The notes beneath the pieces were generated by a model. That model was not told the DNA's origin. It worked only from the letters and a program-made list of their open reading frames with translations, and did not search any database. Shown here in pieces: positions 24,412-37,000 of a stretch of 64,000 nt of DNA (its first letter is position 1; each line of letters starts with the position of its first letter). The DNA comes from Halicephalobus mephisto. Lineage: Eukaryota > Nematoda > Chromadorea > Rhabditida > Panagrolaimidae. Location of the stretch: positions 124,001 to 188,000 of the forward strand of contig SWDT01000204.1 in assembly GCA_009193035.1 (NCBI GenBank). The letters are read 5' to 3'. The translations under genes were made by a program, and so were the position numbers.

Positions 24412-27400
24412 ATGGCTATGGGAAATAATATTTACCAATTTATCGCTCTGCTGTCTTTTGCAGCAATCAGTAGGTTCTTGTAATAAATTTCATTGTTGAA
24501 ACACTTTCTTTCAGTTTTATATACAAATATACCCCAAACTGTTGCGCAGTTTGTTGTGGTTCCATCACCAATTATAATTCCGGTCATTACAGTAACTAGA
24601 TGCGCTGATTGCGGACCTTACGGACATTGTCTCACCTATCTTACCGATGGGAATTGCACTAAATGTGCTTGCCCTGATGGATTTACAGGATCTTGCTGCG
24701 AAACACCTCCTATTATTTCTTGTACTGCTCTAACTTGCCCTATAGATGGAAATAAGCACTTTACATGCGTGGACTACGGTCTAGGGCTTTACAAGTGCGA
24801 ATGCCAAGCTGGGTGGACTGGTTCCGAATGTGATACTGAAATAAATCCTTGTGAGCCGAATATGTGTATAAATGGAGGGACATGCAAACTTAAATCTTCA
24901 ATAACTACAACAACAACAACAACTACTACTACTACTACAATCATTACAACTACTGCGATCGCTTCCACAACTTTGGCCGGTATTAGTGGTTCTCCAGGAC
25001 CTTCAGCTTCAACGCTAAGTGCAACTTCAGCTTTTCTGTCGACTTTAGCTCCTGTTCCATCGACTTCAGCTCTTCCTCCATCAACTTCAGCTCCTCTTCC
25101 ATCAACTGCAGCACCAGGTTCAACAGTTTCTTCAGTACCCTCTACGACAGCTGCAACGACTCTGACTACCACATCTCCTGAATTACAGTACTATTGTGAG
25201 TGTCCTGGTTGGGCTGAAGGATACTGGTGTGAAAGTAATTTTTGATAATCGTTACAATTAAAACAAATATTTTCAGAAGTAAAGAACTGCGGTAACAATG
25301 GTGATTGTAGTAAGAAATCTTATTTATAGTATGTATTCTACATTTGCTGTTTTTAGAGGTTTGCAAATATAACAAAGTGAATAACGACGAACCCTATTGC
25401 TATAATGGAACTTGTCTTTACACTAACTACCAAAAAGTGTGCAGATGTCCAGAGAGATATACTGGGGATCGATGTGAAAGTAAGTTTACTATCAAATTTA
25501 GGAAAAACAAAGATATTTTAGTTTATCTTCCAAACCAATGTGATCCTAATCCGTGTCAATATGGTGGTATTTGTGAAGAAATTGATGGTGGGGCTGATTA
25601 CAAATGTACTTGTCTTGATATTTGGACAGGGAAAGATTGTTCAAGTAAGATTTCATAATGATTGTGGATGTAATAGCGTTTTTTAGTATATGATATATGC
25701 ACTGATTCAAAATGTAAAAACAATGCAACTTGTGAAGCGTTACCTGGTGATACTTATAAATGCCATTGTCTTCCAGGATGGACAAATTCAATTTGTTCAG
25801 GCGGTAAGTTAAACTCTGAATTACAAATTTTGTTCATTGTAATTTTATAAAAGCTTCTAAAACACAATGGAAGGTGTTAGAATCTTCTAGAATTCATCGA
25901 AAATTCTTGAAACTAAAACTTCCTTTAAAAATTCTAGAAATTCGTGTCAAGGCAATTTTTTGATAAAGTTCATGTCTAATCATACTGTTATAAAAAGCAG
26001 AAAGAGAAATTATTACGAAATGATCTTAAAATTTTCGAAAGATTTTTAAAATTCCGGGAAAAGAAACAGCAAGAGTGAATAGATTTTTTTATGAAGAGTC
26101 AGGACTACTGTATCTGTTATTCTCTCTCGCTTTGAATAAGAATTCAAAAATGTCAAACAGATTTTGCTTTTAGTTGAATCATGACGTTTGATTTTATAAT
26201 CACTTAATTTTGTATGGTTACAGATATTAATGAATGTATTCCTAACCCATGCCAGTATAACAGTAGTTGTACTGATGGAATTGCTTATTTTGAGTGCGAC
26301 TGTGTACCAGGAACTTCAGGAGACGATTGTTCAATAAGTGAGTAATTTGTAGAACTTTTATCCTCAGTTATACTTTTATTTCAGACCACGATGACTGCTT
26401 GGTTGACGGACAAAATCCTTGTCGAAAAAAAGATCCTGAAGCTGAATGTCACGATGGATTGAATGACTTTACATGTACGTGTTCAGCAGACTACACAGAT
26501 AAAGACTGTACTCTGCATATAGCCATTTGGAACGTTATTAAAGATTTGGATGATGACATCGATATTATTGGTGTTTTGGAGGATATTGTTGAGAAACCAA
26601 GTATCATCAAAGATTTGATGCCGTTCTTCTTGGCTTTGATGATGCCTGGAGATCAGTCTGTGATTTCTTGGAATTACGATGATATGTTCCTTTGGGCGAG
26701 TTACGAACGAACTGAATTGACTGAGTTTGTCAGGATTTTAATTCTTCCGTAATTTTCTATTTTTAGAGTAGACTTTATAAAAAAATACGACTCTAGTTTG
26801 GGGAACTGCTTCACCTTCAATTCACCTAATTTAACACAGGACTATGTTTTGCGTTATTCTGGAGAAAAGCATGGCTTTCAAGCGCTTCTTAAGGTTCGAC
26901 AGGATGAGTATATTTCCTGGATTGATACTGCAGCCATCCTGGTTGTAAGTTACTTCTTTTTTATAGTTTTACCACAATGGAAATTACAGTTTGTTCATGA
27001 TCCTGAAGAATCGATTTTCTCCGAATCCGTTCGATATCAAGCAGCTCCTAATGAAGAAATGACCTTAATTGTATCCCAAAATGGATTCGTCCGTCTTGGG
27101 GGAAAATATGGAACTTGCGTGGCAGACAAAAGTGAAGCCAAATCATACTACTACGACGGCATTTATACTGTTGATGGATGCTTGAGAAGCTGTTTCCAAG
27201 ATGCCGTTAAAGAAAGTTGTGGTTGTATGGACCCGAGATATCCAATGCCAGACGGAGAAACAATCTGTTCTCTAAATCAGAGAAACTGTGTTTTGAACGT
27301 TTCAGATGTTCGTGGGGATCCTTCTAACTGGGATGATTGCAAATGTCCAGTTAGTTGCAGTGAGAGACAACAGGTTATGGATTGGACTACTGCTAGTTTT

Positions 27401-27706
27401 CCCTCGGATCCTGTCGAATGTTGGCAGTTCACAGACAAAGAATCAGAAAGTTATTTGAACTGTACTAGAGACTTTAAGGACCTAACGAAAGTAACGGTGT
27501 ACTTCCCAAGTATTTTGCAAAAATCTTTTGTCGAAACTCCTAAAATGTCATTTAACCAGTTAATTTCATATGTAGGTGGTATGCTTGGTATCTTTATAGG
27601 AGTTTCCATCGTCTCCATTATTGAATTTATTTTCCTCGTCTACCGTCTCTTTGTGACCTTCTGTCTGAACATAGACGCGACATCGAAAGAGAAAGACAAG
27701 TCTTGA
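24412..27706 (+). CDS. EGAS-like channel: EGF repeats fused to a DEG/ENaC (ASC) domain
   Basis: EGAS proteins are nematode members of the degenerin/ENaC cation-channel family with EGF modules outside the cell. Ten exons (24412-24469, 24515-25234, 25277-25309, 25357-25479, 25522-25644, 25687-25803, 26224-26337, 26385-26748, 26767-26944, 26990-27706) give 848 residues. An N-terminal hydrophobic segment (about 7-40; TM1 or signal anchor) has almost no cytoplasmic N-terminus. About eight EGF-like modules follow. The third is split by a Thr/Ser-rich insert of about 95 residues. The ASC part shows GNCFTFNS, SWIDTAAILV, FVRLGGKYGTC, DGCLRSCFQDAVKESCGCMD and the TM2 signature YVGGMLGIFIGVSIVSIIEF. 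EGF exons are phase 1-1, as in shuffled modules. Intron 8 would be only 18 bases. The polyadenylation signal is at 27752. Confidence 0.9.
24904..24939 (+). repeat. ACN trinucleotide repeat coding for poly-threonine
   Basis: Twelve consecutive ACA/ACT triplets lie in frame within the Ser/Thr-rich insert of the EGAS-like gene. They are prone to length change without breaking the frame. Confidence 0.9.
25880..25911. promoter_or_regulatory. Heat-shock-element-like pair in EGAS intron 6
   Basis: Within the largest EGAS intron (25804-26223), 25880-25892 and 25899-25911 each read as three correctly spaced units, GAAnnTTCnnGAA. More TTC/GAA words surround them. HSF1 sites are defined by this spacing; actual binding is inference. 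Confidence 0.45.
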
Positions 27707-27751
27707 TCACTTGATGATTATGTAAACGATAATAACAACAAGAATATTAAT

Positions 27752-27757
27752 AATAAA
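27752..27757 (+). terminator. Polyadenylation signal of the EGAS-like gene
   Basis: A canonical AATAAA lies 45 bases after the stop codon, in an A/T-rich 3' UTR. Confidence 0.7.
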
Positions 27758-28166
27758 GTATTTAATTGGCGAATTTGATAAAAAATTAGAATTATTGATT
27801 ATGCACAATTCAATGATACACTCCAATTTATTAAATATCAACTAAAATTAATGGAGATAAATGAAAGTATTCTTAAAATTTAAAAACAAAGAACTTAACT
27901 AAGAAGAAGTCCAAACTTAGTAAAAATAAAATAGATAACATCTTCTGCATAGTTTTTATATTCTCAACAAATCTCATCTCAATTTTTTTCATATCGGTAA
28001 TGAAGGAACTATTAACAACGTTGACCTATTGTAGATCTATAGCCAGAGCCAGAAGTCGGAAATAAAAACATCATTGAATTAAAAAATTAGGTCACCTTCA
28101 ATTGAGAAATGAAAACTCCAGGCATTCTTTTTTGACCGATCTCGCTCTTGTGGTTGTTATTTTGAG
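27758..28166. other. Short intergenic gap between EGAS and cadherin genes
   Basis: AT-rich and without any open frame. It lies between two same-strand genes and should contain the cadherin promoter. Nothing else was recognised. Confidence 0.55.
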
Positions 28167-31100
28167 ATGAAGATCTTGATATTTTTCTCCTGTTTATTCC
28201 TTGTTCGTAAGTTTTTTGAGTTATGCTGCTAATATCACTAAATATGATTGTCAACTTCTAGATGCGCTTGAAAATGAGTTGGGTAATGTTCCCAATTCGA
28301 CAATTGCTAACTTCATTATTCGTCCAGAAGTACCAACAAAATCAGGCCCTTCTTTTGACTTCATGCCACATTTTGATCACTCCAGTTATGAGTTCATGGT
28401 TCCTGAGGGCATGAATAATGTATAATATTTATTTCTTGAACACTTAGGCTTTAACTAGTTTTAGGAAGAAGCAACTGTGGCAATTGTTCGATTTTACGGA
28501 TTGCTGACAGAGCCCAATCCTGAATTTCATCTTCTTGACGATGATAACGATTGGTTTAAAATCGGTAGCATTGAGACCGTCAAAGTAGGTGATGACCTTG
28601 ACAGACTTTCGTAACGTCCTTTTTTAGGAAACAAACTACATGGTCATTTCGGTACCTTTACTCATCAAGAAAAATATAGAAATTTTTTATCACCAAGCAA
28701 ATCAAGGGATGTATTCATTTAAAATTATGGTAAGCTCGAATTTGTGTAATTCACTTAAAAGCAAAATTCCAGGCAAAAAGTGGCGATTTTGTAACTGAAT
28801 CTAGTGTCAACGTTGAGATTTTGTCTTTTGCTCCGGCTCCTGAAACCACAACGATAAAGGTATTGGAAACTTCGCGCGTGGAGATATCTGATAGTACTCC
28901 ATCATCTGTGATTGTTACTAACGAAGATGAAATTGCAAGTTCTACAAAGGCTCTAGATTCCACAACAGAAGAACCTCTGAATGAAAAGATTGAGCCAACT
29001 ACTTCTTCTATTAAACAAGAGCAGCATAAAGAACTTTTAACTGATGTTCCTCCAGATTCTTCTGTTAGTAAGCCTATTTCAATATCGATGGAAGAATTAG
29101 AACAGCAATTAATCCATGAAGCAAATGAACTTGCAAAATCAGCTAATGATTCCGTTGAATCATTGGCGTTTACATCTGAACAAACAGAAATTTCATCTGG
29201 AGGACTTCAGATGCCACCGATCAACCTACAAATGATCAACACGAAAACACAGCTATCCGTAGAGAGTATTGAATTCCCTGCAATTCAAAATTCTGTGGTG
29301 TCTTTCTATGAAATCAGAGTGACTTTAAACGATTCTGTAACATCTGAACTGGTAGAACTGAAAATTGAACCCGAGGAGTATGTTGAGGCTCGTCCACGAT
29401 TTGTTCTAAATCGCCTTCCCTCACAAATAAAGATCAAAAATATCAATGGAATTGAAAATGTTAGAGAAATCAAAATCACGGCCACTTATGCTGAGATTGA
29501 TAGTGATGTTAAGGAAGAATTGCGTATTCTAACGAAACCAGTGTCCATTGCCAATCCTAGATTCAGCAATTCCAAGCACGAGTTCGCAATTCCCGAAAAT
29601 AGTCCATCAGGAGCCTTTGTTGGCGAATTCCATGCAACTGATCCTTCTACCAACGATGATTCTGGATTAATGTATTCACTTCTTGGAAAAGGAAGTGAAT
29701 TATTCTTTGTTGATGCTGGGAAAATCACTTTGATATGTCCGACGAACTCCACTTGTTTAGATAGAGAAAAACAAACTACTTATTACTTGATCGCTTTTGC
29801 AACGAATCTATTCGGACGATCAACAGATCCAGTCACCATTGTTATTAAAGTGATAGACACAAACGATAATCCTCCTCTTCTTCAATTTCCTGAGAAACCC
29901 ATCAAAATATCAGACGGTCAAATTGTAGAACCCTTCTACATTACGGTAATATGATTTAGTCATGAAGGAGTTAAAGTTTAAAATTTTAGATTAATGATCG
30001 AGATTCCGATGAAATTAACAAAAATACGTTAGTGTTCCAAGGATCAGCAGCTGAGTTCCTAACTCCTAAAATGATTTCTGAAAGAACTTTTGTAGTGGAA
30101 CTTATAAAGTCTCCAGAAATTGGTGGCTATGTTTTGGATGTTTTTGCACAAGATTCAAACAACAAAAATCTGAAATCCGCCAAGAAAAGCATTACTATAG
30201 ATGTTTTGAATAACTCTGGACGGGCCAAGTTTGGACAGATCAAGTATGAAAAGAAAATCGGAATAGAAGTAGCAACGAAAGGAACCCCCTTGATCAATAC
30301 AAAATTCAATGGTCAACCACTTGAAACTGTCCAATTTGTGTTTCTCGACAAGAATCCCGGATGGATCGCTGTTGATAATTTTGGGGGAAACGTGTTCATC
30401 AACAACGTTCCTAAGAATGGAATCTCTCCAGGAGAATACAGCCTTACTCTCGCAGCGGTAGATAGACAGACAAATAGAATAATCGATCGTTGTGGTATCA
30501 AGATCATTGTTGAAGGGAATCAGCTATCAACCTCGCTATTCACTGATCGTGTTTATTCTTTCTCCCTTGAGAAATCTAAGACATCAGAAGACTTTTCCTT
30601 TTCTCCATTGAGAGAAAAGGGACAATTTGAAGTCGTTCCAGAGAGTATTTACGGCTATGATGAATCTTTACAAGAGGTTAAGTTGTCTCCCGGAGTTATT
30701 AAAATCTACGATGGAATCGTATATCTAGCGGCCAGAACATTGTCTAGAATACGTAATATCCAATTCCAACTGGCTGCAGCAGAGAATTCTGATGACAGAG
30801 TTCTCTGCACAGTTTATGTTTTGGCAGATGTAGAGAAGTATGAGGAAGAAAGAATACGCCGTTCGAAACCCGTATTCTCGACTCCATGGGTCGATGAAGA
30901 TCACATTATCTCTATTAATCTACCAGAAGAAACTCCTCTTGGTCATACTATTTTACACTTACCTGCCTTTGATCCTGAATCTGGAGAACCCATTCAACAA
31001 GTCACTTTAGAAGGAGAAGGAGCTGATTACTTCTTGTACGACCCTGTGAAACAATCACTATTGACGAATAAATTGATTGACTTTGAAACCCTGGACTCTA

Positions 31101-33618
31101 AGAGATTTGAACTTCGTTTGACGGCAAAGAATCAACTATCTCAGACTTCTGCCAAGATTGAAATGATGATTAAGAATCTGGATGATAATCCTCCTGAAAT
31201 AAGACTAATCAATGGTGAAGTTCCAAACAAACCTTTGATTTTAACTTTGTCTGAAAATCCTCCTCCTGGGAAAATATTAACGAAATTCTTTATCCACGAT
31301 GAAGACAACTTGAAGTATTCTGACTTCACTTATGATCTTAGCGGTGAATATGTTAACAACTTCCAAGTACAAGGACACGAGAATACTGTAACTCTGTTGA
31401 CATCATCTTCTGGTCAGTTTGATTACGAAACAGATCCACAACAGAGTCTCCTACTGACGGTTAAGGACAAAGCTGGAAATTCTGACACAGTAGAGGTCTG
31501 TTTTAGTCAGATTTGAGTTTGAATAATTTTAAATTCTAGATTATTGTATCCCTCATAGATGAAAATGACAATCGTCCGATGATCGAATCATCGAGAAGAG
31601 GCTTCAGTGCCGTAGAAAACTGGCCCATTGGGACAATTGTTGGTAAAATTTCGGCAACGGATGAAGACAGTGGGGATAATGGTAGAATCACATTTTCCAT
31701 ATCAGGACATGCTGCTAAATGTGAGTTCTTCAGCATTTTCAGTCTTAATCTTACTTTACAAGTTCAGTCCTTGCTGTCGATAAACAAACTGGCTATCTCT
31801 CTACGACCGTATCCCTCAATGGATTGTCATCTTCTGATCCTTATAAATTTGAGATTATTGCTATGGATCACGGATCTCCAAACTTTACATCCACAGCTGA
31901 GTTCGAAATCACAGTTTTCGATTCAGCATCGACTATGGATGGAAATAATGTGGAGTTCCGATTCACTTCGCCAGCTGACGACTTTGTGATGACCATTCCA
32001 GAGGTTTAGATTCTTTTTTGCATTTTTTATGATGGAGTTTTTCAGAATATCGCCATCAATACTCAACTACTAAGAGCTGAAGTAACAGGTGGCAGTGAAT
32101 CGTCTAGAAATATTCATTATTCTCTGCTTCCTTCTGACGTGAAGTCAGTGGCGATCAATCCTACCAGCGGAGATGTTTATGTTCGAGATCATTTAGATTT
32201 TGAAACAGAGCCTTATATTACAGTCAATATCTTGGCATCTGATGCCTATGATTCTGAAAAGAATACCTCACGTCTTCTCCGGATCATAGTAGAAAACGTG
32301 GATGATAACGAACCTGAATTTGTTTACCACACTGAGGAGAACGGAACCCTTACATTTGTTGTGGATGACACAATAGATGATTTAGGGGACAAAAAAATTG
32401 GAAAGCTCCAAGCCATGGACCTTGATGCCCCTCCATTCAACAACATTTCTTATTATTTATTCCCTTGTTCTGAAACCAGTCTTCGTTACAGGGTGGATCG
32501 ATCTTCTGGGGATCTTTTCAGGCTTCAAACTGCAGTGAACATTTCCACCGATTACGATATCATTTGTGGTCTCGTGAGGTTCGTTCCCCGATTATCCAAA
32601 TAATAAAAAATTCCCTCATTTCAGTTCTACTGCTGACTTATCCGAGGAAATAATCCGCCAATTGGAATTTGATCCATCAAATCCGAGCATGATGAAGTTA
32701 GGCATTCGGGACCTCTCTTCTATGATGGATTCAGAGGTTAATCAACAACCCAAAATAAAACCAGAGAATGAAAGTATCATAAATATTGATGGAGATGGCT
32801 CTTCCTACAGTATCCCATCCCAATTAGATGCAGACAGGAAGGAAGGATCTTTCCTCTACAAACTGCAGGACGTCACATACACTCCCTTGGGATTAGGTGA
32901 AAATGGATTCCAATTGCCTGCTGTTTTTGTGGACCCCAATACAGCAGAAATTCGAGTTGATCCTGAAATTGTTGAATTCCCGGAGGGAGTATATCAAATC
33001 CTCATTAGAGTCTTTTACAAGAAGAATGGGGAACAAGCGGGAATATTGGTCTCACAGCTTCATCGAGTGAATCGAGGAAACAAACTAAAATTTGTCTTCG
33101 ATGAGCCGCCAAATGAACTCGGACTTCAATTAGATGCTTTCAAAGAAAGATTGAACCGGGTTCTTCGGTCAAATAATTCTACATCAGATGTAATACCGAT
33201 TTTCTCTCCTCCACAGGAATATTCTGGATCCAGAACTCGATCTTCTGTTTGCTTCCATTTATCCCGTTCTGGACATATATTATCCGTCGACGAAGCAGTG
33301 AATATCACGTCGACTCAAATGAATGCTAGTAATCAATTCATGACCTTATATCAAGATTTCAAAGTCATCAATATTGAATCTTGCGAAATAGGAAAACCGG
33401 TTCTCGCAGCCAGCCAGAAACTCCCGACGAATCTACTGCTTTGGATCGCAGGACTCTTCATCGGGCTGTTGGTCTTCAGTGCCCTTGTCTGCTACACCTG
33501 TTTCGTCGCTCGTTACCGCGACAATCTCCAGAAGAGAACCGACAAGCTGAAGGAACAGAAACATCCACCCCCAGATTCCTTCGCCATCCCCCAATTTATT
33601 GATCCCCGTAGACTGTGA
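28167..33618 (+). CDS. Type I membrane cadherin with short, catenin-site-free tail
   Basis: Cadherins mediate calcium-dependent cell adhesion. Ten exons (28167-28206, 28262-28419, 28465-28584, 28628-28729, 28773-29945, 29990-31495, 31540-31720, 31768-32003, 32046-32578, 32625-33618) join in frame to 1680 residues. A signal peptide opens the protein (MKILIFFSCLFLV). A Thr/Ser/Glu-rich segment (about 140-250) follows an N-terminal domain. Calcium-linker motifs mark the cadherin repeats: DTNDNPP (about 503), LDDNPPE (928), DENDNRP (1040) and VDDNEPE (1256). A single membrane segment (about 1618-1640, LLLWIAGLFIGLLVFSALV) is followed by about 40 residues with no beta- or p120-catenin site, unlike classical cadherins. 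It most resembles divergent nematode cdh genes; which one is not resolved. Several repeats between the clear linkers are degenerate. Confidence 0.88.
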
Positions 33619-34009
33619 TTTTTCTGACTTTCATTTTTTAAAACAAGTATTAAAAATATGCAAAATAACAACAATAGGAAATGAGAATTGTAAATCCCGA
33701 GGATGAATCTGCTCGAATACTGAGCAACAACTAAAAGGTAAAAATCTGTGTTCTGGCACACTCCTGAATCGACGAAGACTGACAAATTTGAAAATATAAA
33801 AATCAATGTAAATCGGATATGACGAAATCTGACTGAGAGCGAGGGAAATAAATAACTTCCAGGTCAGAGAGAACACTTTTCGAAGATCTTGATAGACTTC
33901 TCACTCAGAAGAGGTACGATAAAAATAAATTCTGTGGACGGAGATATGATTCTAGTTTTACAGAGACTAAACTCTTTCCATTTGGGACCCGAGTGAATTT
34001 GTAAACGCT
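33619..34009. other. Convergent 3' ends of cadherin and hbl-1, with a let-7 seed match
   Basis: 391 bases separate the two stop codons, so the 3' UTRs share or overlap this space. A plus-strand AATAAA at 33847-33852 can serve the cadherin mRNA. On the minus strand, in the hbl-1 3' UTR about 94 bases past its stop, 33911-33916 gives UACCUC, complementary to let-7 bases 2-7 (a 6-mer site). let-7-family control of hbl-1 is established in C. elegans. Whether this single site works is inference. Confidence 0.5.
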
Positions 34010-37000
34010 CTATTGGTGATCAGAGCTGATCATGTGGGAAGTAAATACATATTTGTCGAAACACATGGCTCCACAGAGGTTGCATTTCCATGGGTCTTGA
34101 GCGGAGTGGAGTCCTTTGTGCAGGAGATGGAGGGTACGGTCGTTGAAGACGATTCCACAGTGACCGCACTCGAGAGGTTCCTTGTCGACAGAACTGGTGC
34201 TGGAACGACTTTCTGCAGAAGGAGAATGTGTCGTCGAGGCGGAAAGTTCATCTGCTCCGTTTCCGCTGCTGCTACTAACAGTAGATGACGGAAGAGAGGT
34301 AATTGTCGTGGAAACGTGGGCGTCCTGTGCCCATAGTACGGGGTCGGGCTTTTGCGGCTAAAGAGGATAAATATAATTAACTCCAGGTAGAGAGAACTTA
34401 CCATTAGGAACGGATTAAAGCTACCGTTAATAAACGGCGCGAATTCCGGACGGAGAGCCGCAAATTTGTGATAATTATCTGCAATGAGCTTTTCGTAATC
34501 CGGACTCTCTGCCTTGGGGAGTTTGGGAGAGGCAGAAGTCGAAGGTTCCTTCTTGCTCTCTGGCTCAGTGGAGCACACATCAACAACGTCTTCACGAGTA
34601 GGTTCCGACGCTTTCGAGAACTGGATAACGCCATTCGACGAGGGAGGGGTGAGGGCTGTTGGAGGACTACTTCTTCTCGTCATATCCAAAGGCATATTGT
34701 CCCTGAGAGAAGCTATCGTGGCTGCAAACGCAGATTGAGGGGAATCCGCCGATGTAGGTAGAAGCGTGGGAGTGGCTGAATTCCTCTTGGTCCCATTTGT
34801 TCTTCTCTTCTTCGCCGGAGGTTTCCCATTCAGACCTCCACTCAAAGGTTGTCCTCCAGTCAGTAATTGCATGGCAGTATTCAAGTCCATGTTGGAAAGA
34901 CTGGTAAAGTCCGCAGCCACTGGAGACTCTTCCTTCATCGGCCTCTTGAGATTCGCTTCCGCATCATCATGCTTAGTCTGGTAATGAAGTAATAACCTCC
35001 GAGAATTTGCAAAGAGTAAAGAACACCGCTTGCAACTGGCTTGTTGAGTTTGCGAAATAACATGCTGATCTTCGAGATGGCTTCTGAGCGCAGAATGCTG
35101 GGAGAACTGTCTATTGCAATCAGCGACAGGGCAATCAAAGTCGTCTCCAGTCTTTATATGAGTCATGGAATGCTCCTGCATCTGATCCTTTCTGAAGAAC
35201 TTCTTGAAGCAGTATCTGCATTCATAAGGCTTGACCCCACTGTGTCTCATCCTGTGTCGATGCATATTAGCCTTCTGGCTGAACTGCATCTGACATATAT
35301 CACATTGATACATGGCCCCTTGATGACGTTCATGAGCCTCCTAAAAAATTAGTAATTACCATAACGAGCTTCAAAACGATTACCAAATGAGATTTCATGT
35401 GCTGGGACATGACAGTTGTGAAATTGCAGTGAGGACAGGAGTGCATCACCTTTTCGGATTTGACGGCTCTGCTGCGCACTTCACGGTCTTCCGTGGCATT
35501 GCCATTGGAAATAGGTGGAGCCTCTGGCGACGACTCTTCCGACTGGCGTTGTTGGGAAGAGGATGTACTCAGGTTAAGTCCAGTCTCTGTTTGTTGGCTA
35601 AATGACGGTAATTTCTCTGTTCCGGAAACTGCTGCCATTGCAGCTGCTACCATACTCAGACCAGCGAACGGATTTGCAGCTACAAACATGCCGGAGTCGT
35701 TCAGTGGCGGGGATTCTGGCTGCTTCGGCTCCTCGGAAGTATTGGAACTGATTCCACTGTCACTCGACTCTCTCGGAGAAGTGGAAGGACTGTTTTCACC
35801 AGACCAACTCTAAAACGGATACGGAATAATAAAACGGAAAACAAAAGTAAAGCTAAATATAGAAGGGGGTGGGTTTAAGACGTGATTGAACCTCCTAGAA
35901 GAGTTGTACAATAAAGCACAGCTAGTAGGAAGGAATCAAAGTTTACGTTCCTTTCATCGCATTTTGTGTACACGCGAGCGGAAGTCCACTTAAAGCCGTT
36001 TTCGGCGAGAACCCAAGAGTCGATCCGATCGGATCGCGGACTTGGCCTCGCTTCATTTCACTCGAAAAGGAAGAGACAACTCGTTGACCGTTGTCCATTG
36101 CCAGCGAGCTTCTCATCGAGAACCCGGCGGTCAGCGGAAATCGAGCTCAACCTGCTTCTCCACAAACAAAGATGATCGGAAAGGAGATTCTTGTACATAA
36201 AATCCCAAGGTTTGGCCGCGCGGCTGGAGTTTCAGGCTAAGAGGGTTCAAGTACAAAACAAGCAAAGTAAGTTGAGATCGCGGCACAGAACTTTCAGGAG
36301 CCGGTCCCAGGTCAATGTCCAGGACGGGGCAGAATTACACGAACGGCATCCACGGGTCACTGTCGATCCATGTTGGAACCGACGTTGTTTGCTAATATGG
36401 TAATGAGAGAAATCACACAAAGCCCATGACCCCTATTTTCATGGATATCAAAACAAAATTGACGAAAACAGATGGAAAGGAAAGATTGTGACCACATACT
36501 TCCCCTGCCTTCAAGGTAAAGAATTGGAACACGGCATGAAAAAATGGACGTCTCAAGAATCTACAGAGGAAAAAGTGATTCCGGTCGAGGAGCATTTTCC
36601 GCGAAGGCCGAATCATTCAGGAGAAACGGAGAACATTGCGCAAAGATTTGGCCCTCTCATCCGTCGAAATATCTGGGGCGAGAGCAGAAAAAGAGAAACT
36701 TGGATCCGTTTAACGGTCATTTCTGGAAAAAAGTGACTCTCTTGGAAATCGCATAAACCAGGTATTCCCTGATGCGCCTAAGGAAAAGGAGTGCGCTAAC
36801 GACCATGACCTTGACGGAATCGAGAGCCGGGACTTTCACGGAAACAGGAGTTGTTTGGGCGTCAAACTTTTACTTTTTCTTAGGAGCGTTGTTTTCCACT
36901 TTTCGCTGATTTTTGGGAAAATTTTAAGATTACATAAGAAAAACGAAACATTTACATCCGACAACATCCAGTTCCAGGTTACTGTATGAAGGTTGTTTAC

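Noticed and set aside
24789..25172. 127-codon minus-strand frame in the EGAS region
   Set aside because: It is the antisense shadow of the Thr/Ser/Pro-rich insert and gives only Val/Glu/Ala-rich repeats.
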